The translations under genes were made by a program, and so were the position numbers. Shown piece after piece: positions 59,803 to 64,000 of a DNA stretch of 64,000 nt (position 1 is its first letter; every line of letters begins with the position of its first letter). The stretch is from Mycobacteriales bacterium (lineage in GTDB: Bacteria > Actinomycetota > Actinomycetes > Mycobacteriales > Mycobacteriaceae), in contig DUTM01000009.1 of the NCBI GenBank assembly GCA_012842085.1, positions 124,001 to 188,000 of the forward strand, read 5' to 3'. The notes beneath the pieces were generated by a model. That model searched no databases, was not told the DNA's origin, and saw only the letters and a program-made list of their open reading frames with translations.

Positions 59803-60996
59803 ATGGCTATTACACGTGAAGCAGGAGTAACTGCCGCGCAAGGATTTGCGGCAGCGGGTATTGCTGCCGGAATTAAAGACGGAAATAAGAAAGACATGGC
59901 CCTAGTCGTCAATACGGGCGACGACTTAACTGCTGCTGGGGTTTTTACCACCAATAAGTTTCAAGCAGCCCCAGTAGCGTGGTCCCGCGACGTGTTAGCT
60001 AGGCATACAGTTCGAGCTGTGGTCTTGAACTCGGGGGGAGCAAATGCCTGCACCGGAACTCAAGGCCTGGCGGATGCTGCCCAAGAAGCAACAGCTTTGT
60101 CAGAAGCATTAAGTGGACAAGGATTTCCCACCCAACAGAATCAGATTGCTGTATGTTCAACTGGCGTTATTGGCGATTTGCTTCCTATGGATAAGATTCT
60201 TGCCGGGATCCGGCAGCTACCTACGCAGTTGGGAAGCTCAGCCACACACGGTAAAGACGCCGCTGCTGCCATCATGACAACTGACACTGTTGCGAAATAT
60301 AGCGAGATGACGACCGACAATGGTTGGACTGTTGGGGGGATGGTGAAAGGCGCTGGCATGATCGCCCCCTCACTAGCCACGATGCTCTGCGTTATCACAA
60401 CTGATGTTGCGGCACCTGCAGACGAGCTGGAGAGCGCACTGCGTTACGCTACGGCGCACACATTTGACCGACTCGACGTGGATGGCTCAACCTCGACGAA
60501 CGATACTGTCATTGTTTTGGCGAATGGAGCCAGTGGGCAAAGCGCAAACCAGGATGAACTACGGGAAGCGCTTTTTGCAGTATGCGACGATCTTGTCGAC
60601 CAAATGATGAGTGACGCAGAAGGCGTCACCAAGTGCTGTTTGATTACGGTTACTGGAGCCGCCAGCGAAGAAGAAGCACTGACGGCTGCCCGTGTTGTCG
60701 CTCGCGACAACCTCGTGAAGACGGCACTATTTGGGGAAGACCCCAACTGGGGTCGAGTTCTAGCCACCCTCGGAGTTGCTCCTGTCGACATGGATGTTGA
60801 CCAAGTTGTGGTTGCGTTCAACAGCAAACCCGTTTTCGCAAACGGTCGCGGATTGCCGGACGCTCGTAGCATCAATATGAAAGGCCCCCGTATCAACGTT
60901 GATATTGACCTTGGCGTTGGTTCGGCAGAGGCCACGATCCGCACAACAGATCTCTCCCACGCGTATGTCGAGATCAACTCGGCATACACCACTTAA
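59803..60996 (+). CDS. argJ: glutamate N-acetyltransferase (ornithine acetyltransferase)
   Basis: Recycles the acetyl group from acetylornithine to glutamate. The 397-residue precursor has the self-cleavage site before the nucleophile Thr in [20 protein letters not shown], and the family segments [34 protein letters not shown] and the C-terminal [10 protein letters not shown]. Presence of ArgJ with ArgB and no ArgA in the cluster implies the cyclic acetyl route. ATG 59803 follows TTGGAAGAA. Confidence 0.97.
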   Translation: MAITREAGVTAAQGFAAAGIAAGIKDGNKKDMALVVNTGDDLTAAGVFTTNKFQAAPVAWSRDVLARHTVRAVVLNSGGANACTGTQGLADAAQEATALSEALSGQGFPTQQNQIAVCSTGVIGDLLPMDKILAGIRQLPTQLGSSATHGKDAAAAIMTTDTVAKYSEMTTDNGWTVGGMVKGAGMIAPSLATMLCVITTDVAAPADELESALRYATAHTFDRLDVDGSTSTNDTVIVLANGASGQSANQDELREALFAVCDDLVDQMMSDAEGVTKCCLITVTGAASEEEALTAARVVARDNLVKTALFGEDPNWGRVLATLGVAPVDMDVDQVVVAFNSKPVFANGRGLPDARSINMKGPRINVDIDLGVGSAEATIRTTDLSHAYVEINSAYTT

Positions 60997-61016
60997 TTGT
61001 CAGAAAGAAGAATCCC

Positions 61017-61955
61017 ATGAATGATCTACCGGAAGATCCCTCGACTGTATACATTCCCGAGCTCAACGCCCAGCAGCGAGCAACGGTATACACCGAGATT
61101 TTGCCGTGGATTCAAAAGTTCTCTGGAAAAATTGTTGTTATTAAATATGGTGGCAACGCCATGGTTGACGACAATCTGAAAACAGCATTCGCCAAAGATA
61201 TGGTCATGCTGCGGGAATGCGGGGTTCATCCAGTCGTAGTGCATGGCGGCGGTCCACAAATCACCAAAATGCTGAATCGACTCGGCATTGAGGGCGAGTT
61301 TATCGGTGGCTTTAGGGTCACCACCCCGGAAGTACTGAAGGTTGTCCGGATGGTACTTTTTGGGCAAGTCGGGAGGGAACTCGTCAACCTCATTAACGAA
61401 CATGGCCCCTATGCGGTGGGTATCTCTGGTGAAGATGCTCAACTGCTTACCGCTAAGAAGCGCAAAGTTATGGTCGACGGCCAAAAAACCGATATTGGTT
61501 TTGTGGGTGACGTTACTGAAGTCAATCCAGCCGCAATCCACGACCTTATTAACGCAGGTCGGATTCCAGTAGTCTCAACTATTGCACCTGCTGCCGATGG
61601 CCAGGTTTTCAATATTAATGCGGACACCGCTGCAGCAGCGCTGGCGGAAACACTGGGTGCCGAAAAATTGATGTACCTGACGGATGTTGATGGACTCTAT
61701 ACTGACTGGCCCAATAAAGACAGCCTGGTATCCCAAATTGAGGCAAGCCCACTACGTCGACTTATTCCCAAATTAGAGTCCGGCATGGTGCCCAAGATGG
61801 AGGCTTGTTTGCGGGCCGTTGAGGCCGGCGTGCCGGCTGCGCACGTCATCGACGGCAGGATTGCGCATGTGGTACTACTGGAAATGTTCACCGAAGTAGG
61901 TATCGGCACCATGGTTGTGCCAGATGGTTACACACCAGATCCCGACAAAAAATAA
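61017..61955 (+). CDS. argB: acetylglutamate kinase
   Basis: Phosphorylates N-acetylglutamate, usually the arginine-inhibited step. The 312-residue amino acid kinase fold shows [38 protein letters not shown], and [27 protein letters not shown]. An N-terminal helix ([20 protein letters not shown]) is present, as in arginine-sensitive hexameric forms, so feedback inhibition is likely. ATG 61017 follows CAGAAAGAAG. Confidence 0.97.
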   Translation: MNDLPEDPSTVYIPELNAQQRATVYTEILPWIQKFSGKIVVIKYGGNAMVDDNLKTAFAKDMVMLRECGVHPVVVHGGGPQITKMLNRLGIEGEFIGGFRVTTPEVLKVVRMVLFGQVGRELVNLINEHGPYAVGISGEDAQLLTAKKRKVMVDGQKTDIGFVGDVTEVNPAAIHDLINAGRIPVVSTIAPAADGQVFNINADTAAAALAETLGAEKLMYLTDVDGLYTDWPNKDSLVSQIEASPLRRLIPKLESGMVPKMEACLRAVEAGVPAAHVIDGRIAHVVLLEMFTEVGIGTMVVPDGYTPDPDKK

Positions 61956-61994
61956 ATTTTTGAACTGTCTCTATTTAACAAGGACGTAAACATA

Positions 61995-63191
61995 ATGAGC
62001 TCTAACCTCACGCCTCTCCAACAAGGTTGGAAAGACAACATGATGGATAACTACGGTATGCCGATGCTGGGTTTGGTCAGCGGCAAAGGCTCCGTAGTTG
62101 TTGATGAGGAAGGAAAAGAGTACCTCGACTTACTGTCTGGAATTGCTGTCAACTGTTTAGGCCATCAACACCCGGCAATTGTTGATGCGGTAACCAAGCA
62201 ATTACACACTCTGGGACATGTTTCTAATTTCTTTGTCCATCCGCAGGAAATAAAACTGGCGGAACGTTTGATCGATGTTTTTAACAGTGACCAACCTTCC
62301 CGCATGATATTTTGTAACTCGGGAGCTGAGGCGAACGAGATCGCTTTCAAACTTGCTCGTCTAACAAAGAAACGACGTATTCTTGCGCACGAGGAAGGCT
62401 TTCACGGTCGCACCATGGGCGCTCTGGCAATGACTGGGCAGCCTAGTAAACGGGAACCTTTTGCTCCTATGCCAGGTGGAGTGGAGTTTTTCCCCTTCAA
62501 TGACATTGTGGCATTAAAAGAGCTGATCAATAAAGATGCTGACGATGTGGCAGCCGTCATCGTTGAACCAATTATGGGAGAGGCCGGCGTCGTCGTCCCC
62601 GACGATGGTTACCTACAAAAAATTCGCGAGCTCACCAACGAGTGTGGTGCATTGATGATCGTAGACGAGGTTCAAACAGGAATGGGACGGTGTGGCGAAC
62701 TATTACTGTCCCGTGCGCAAGGTGTTCAACCAGACATCATCACTCTCGCTAAAGGACTAGCTGGTGGGCTCCCAATGGGCGCATGTATTGCGACCAATGA
62801 GGCCGCCAATTACCTAACTCCCGGGTTACACGGCACCACTTTCGGAGGCAATCCGTATGCTTGTGCCGCCGCCAATGCGGTGCTCGATACTTTTGAGAAA
62901 GACAATATTCTCGACAACGTTCGTGCCATGGAAAAGCGGTTCGTGCAGGGGATTGAAAACTTCAATAGTCCTCTGGTGAAAAATATTCGCGGCAAAGGTC
63001 TGTTGATCGGCGTCGAACTAACTGCAGAAGTAGCGCCGAAGGCAATGGCTTTGGCCCGCGAGAAGGGCGTCATTATTAATGCGCCACGTCCCTCGGTGAT
63101 CCGTATTGCTCCACCGCTCATTATTACAGCAGAAGAAGTCGACAAAGCTCTAGCGGTTTTGTCTGATGTTTTCATCCAACTGTCCGAATAA
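61995..63191 (+). CDS. argD: acetylornithine aminotransferase
   Basis: PLP class III aminotransferase that makes N-acetylornithine; relatives also act in lysine synthesis. The 398 residues show YLDLLSGIAVNCLGHQHPAI, FCNSGAEANEIAFKLAR, IVDEVQTGMGRCGE and the PLP Lys in ITLAKGLAGGLPMGACI. It follows argB by 39 bp and precedes argF by 30 bp. ATG 61995 follows AACAAGGACG. Confidence 0.96.
   Translation: MSSNLTPLQQGWKDNMMDNYGMPMLGLVSGKGSVVVDEEGKEYLDLLSGIAVNCLGHQHPAIVDAVTKQLHTLGHVSNFFVHPQEIKLAERLIDVFNSDQPSRMIFCNSGAEANEIAFKLARLTKKRRILAHEEGFHGRTMGALAMTGQPSKREPFAPMPGGVEFFPFNDIVALKELINKDADDVAAVIVEPIMGEAGVVVPDDGYLQKIRELTNECGALMIVDEVQTGMGRCGELLLSRAQGVQPDIITLAKGLAGGLPMGACIATNEAANYLTPGLHGTTFGGNPYACAAANAVLDTFEKDNILDNVRAMEKRFVQGIENFNSPLVKNIRGKGLLIGVELTAEVAPKAMALAREKGVIINAPRPSVIRIAPPLIITAEEVDKALAVLSDVFIQLSE

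Positions 63192-64000
<809 letters not shown>

Overview
The window is a chromosomal segment of an actinobacterium of the order Mycobacteriales (Corynebacteriales). Three things point there. The gene order dnaE1 - ilvA - glgX - membrane acyltransferase - bioA/bioD - bioB - small BioB partner - Nudix regulator - nadABC - hisDCBHAFI - trpC-like - lgt - pyk, then polA - rpsA - coaE - uvrB - uvrA - infC-rpmI-rplT - tsnR - pheST - argCJBDF, closely follows, from memory, the Mycobacterium tuberculosis order. Several products are lineage markers: a BioQ-type TetR regulator, an NrtR-type Nudix regulator, a PriA-type HisA and a FadD15-type acyl-CoA ligase. Many genes also appear to start without a leader, with a -10 hexamer 6-8 nt before GTG or ATG. 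GC content, judged by eye from a few lines, is in the low fifties, modest for the group. I see no phage, insertion sequence, CRISPR array or rRNA operon. This is mostly core genome.

Layout. 1-6008 (+): end of a 23S pseudouridine synthase gene, dnaE, ilvA, a YigZ-family gene. 6005-10584 (-): glgX and a large SGNH acyltransferase. 10800-14888: biotin genes bioA-bioD (+), bioQ (-), bioB-bsaP (+), with two matching BioQ-type operators. 14896-19309: nrtR (-) divergent from nadABC (+), sharing one operator. 19354-25194: a complete his cluster from hisD to hisI, but without hisG or hisE. 25313-28516: trpC-like gene, lgt, pyk. 28647-31401: glgP, a two-way terminator and an odd tRNA with anticodon CAA. 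31520-36620: polA, rpsA, coaE. 36590-40394 (-): phosphatase, LacI-type regulator, malQ. 40485-44154: two genes I do not recognise and fadD15. 44194-51790: uvrB, helD (-), uvrA. 52045-57750: infC-rpmI-rplT, tsnR, pheS-pheT. 57809-64000: thiD and the arginine operon argCJBDF, with argF running off the end.

How the parts work together. Biotin, NAD, histidine and arginine synthesis each form compact transcription units. Three carry visible control elements: BioQ boxes overlapping the start codons of bioA and bioB, an NrtR-type palindrome between nrtR and nadA, and two ARG-box-like sites over the -35 and -10 of argC. GlgX, GlgP and MalQ together can debranch, phosphorolyse and rearrange alpha-glucans, and a LacI-type regulator sits directly after malQ. 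No wholly new system stands out. The points most worth following are the class I tRNA with a leucine anticodon, the stand-alone TrpC homologue with changed phosphate-site residues, the HisA/PriA with Trp in place of a usual Arg, the paired BioQ start-codon operators, and two unrecognised genes upstream of fadD15.
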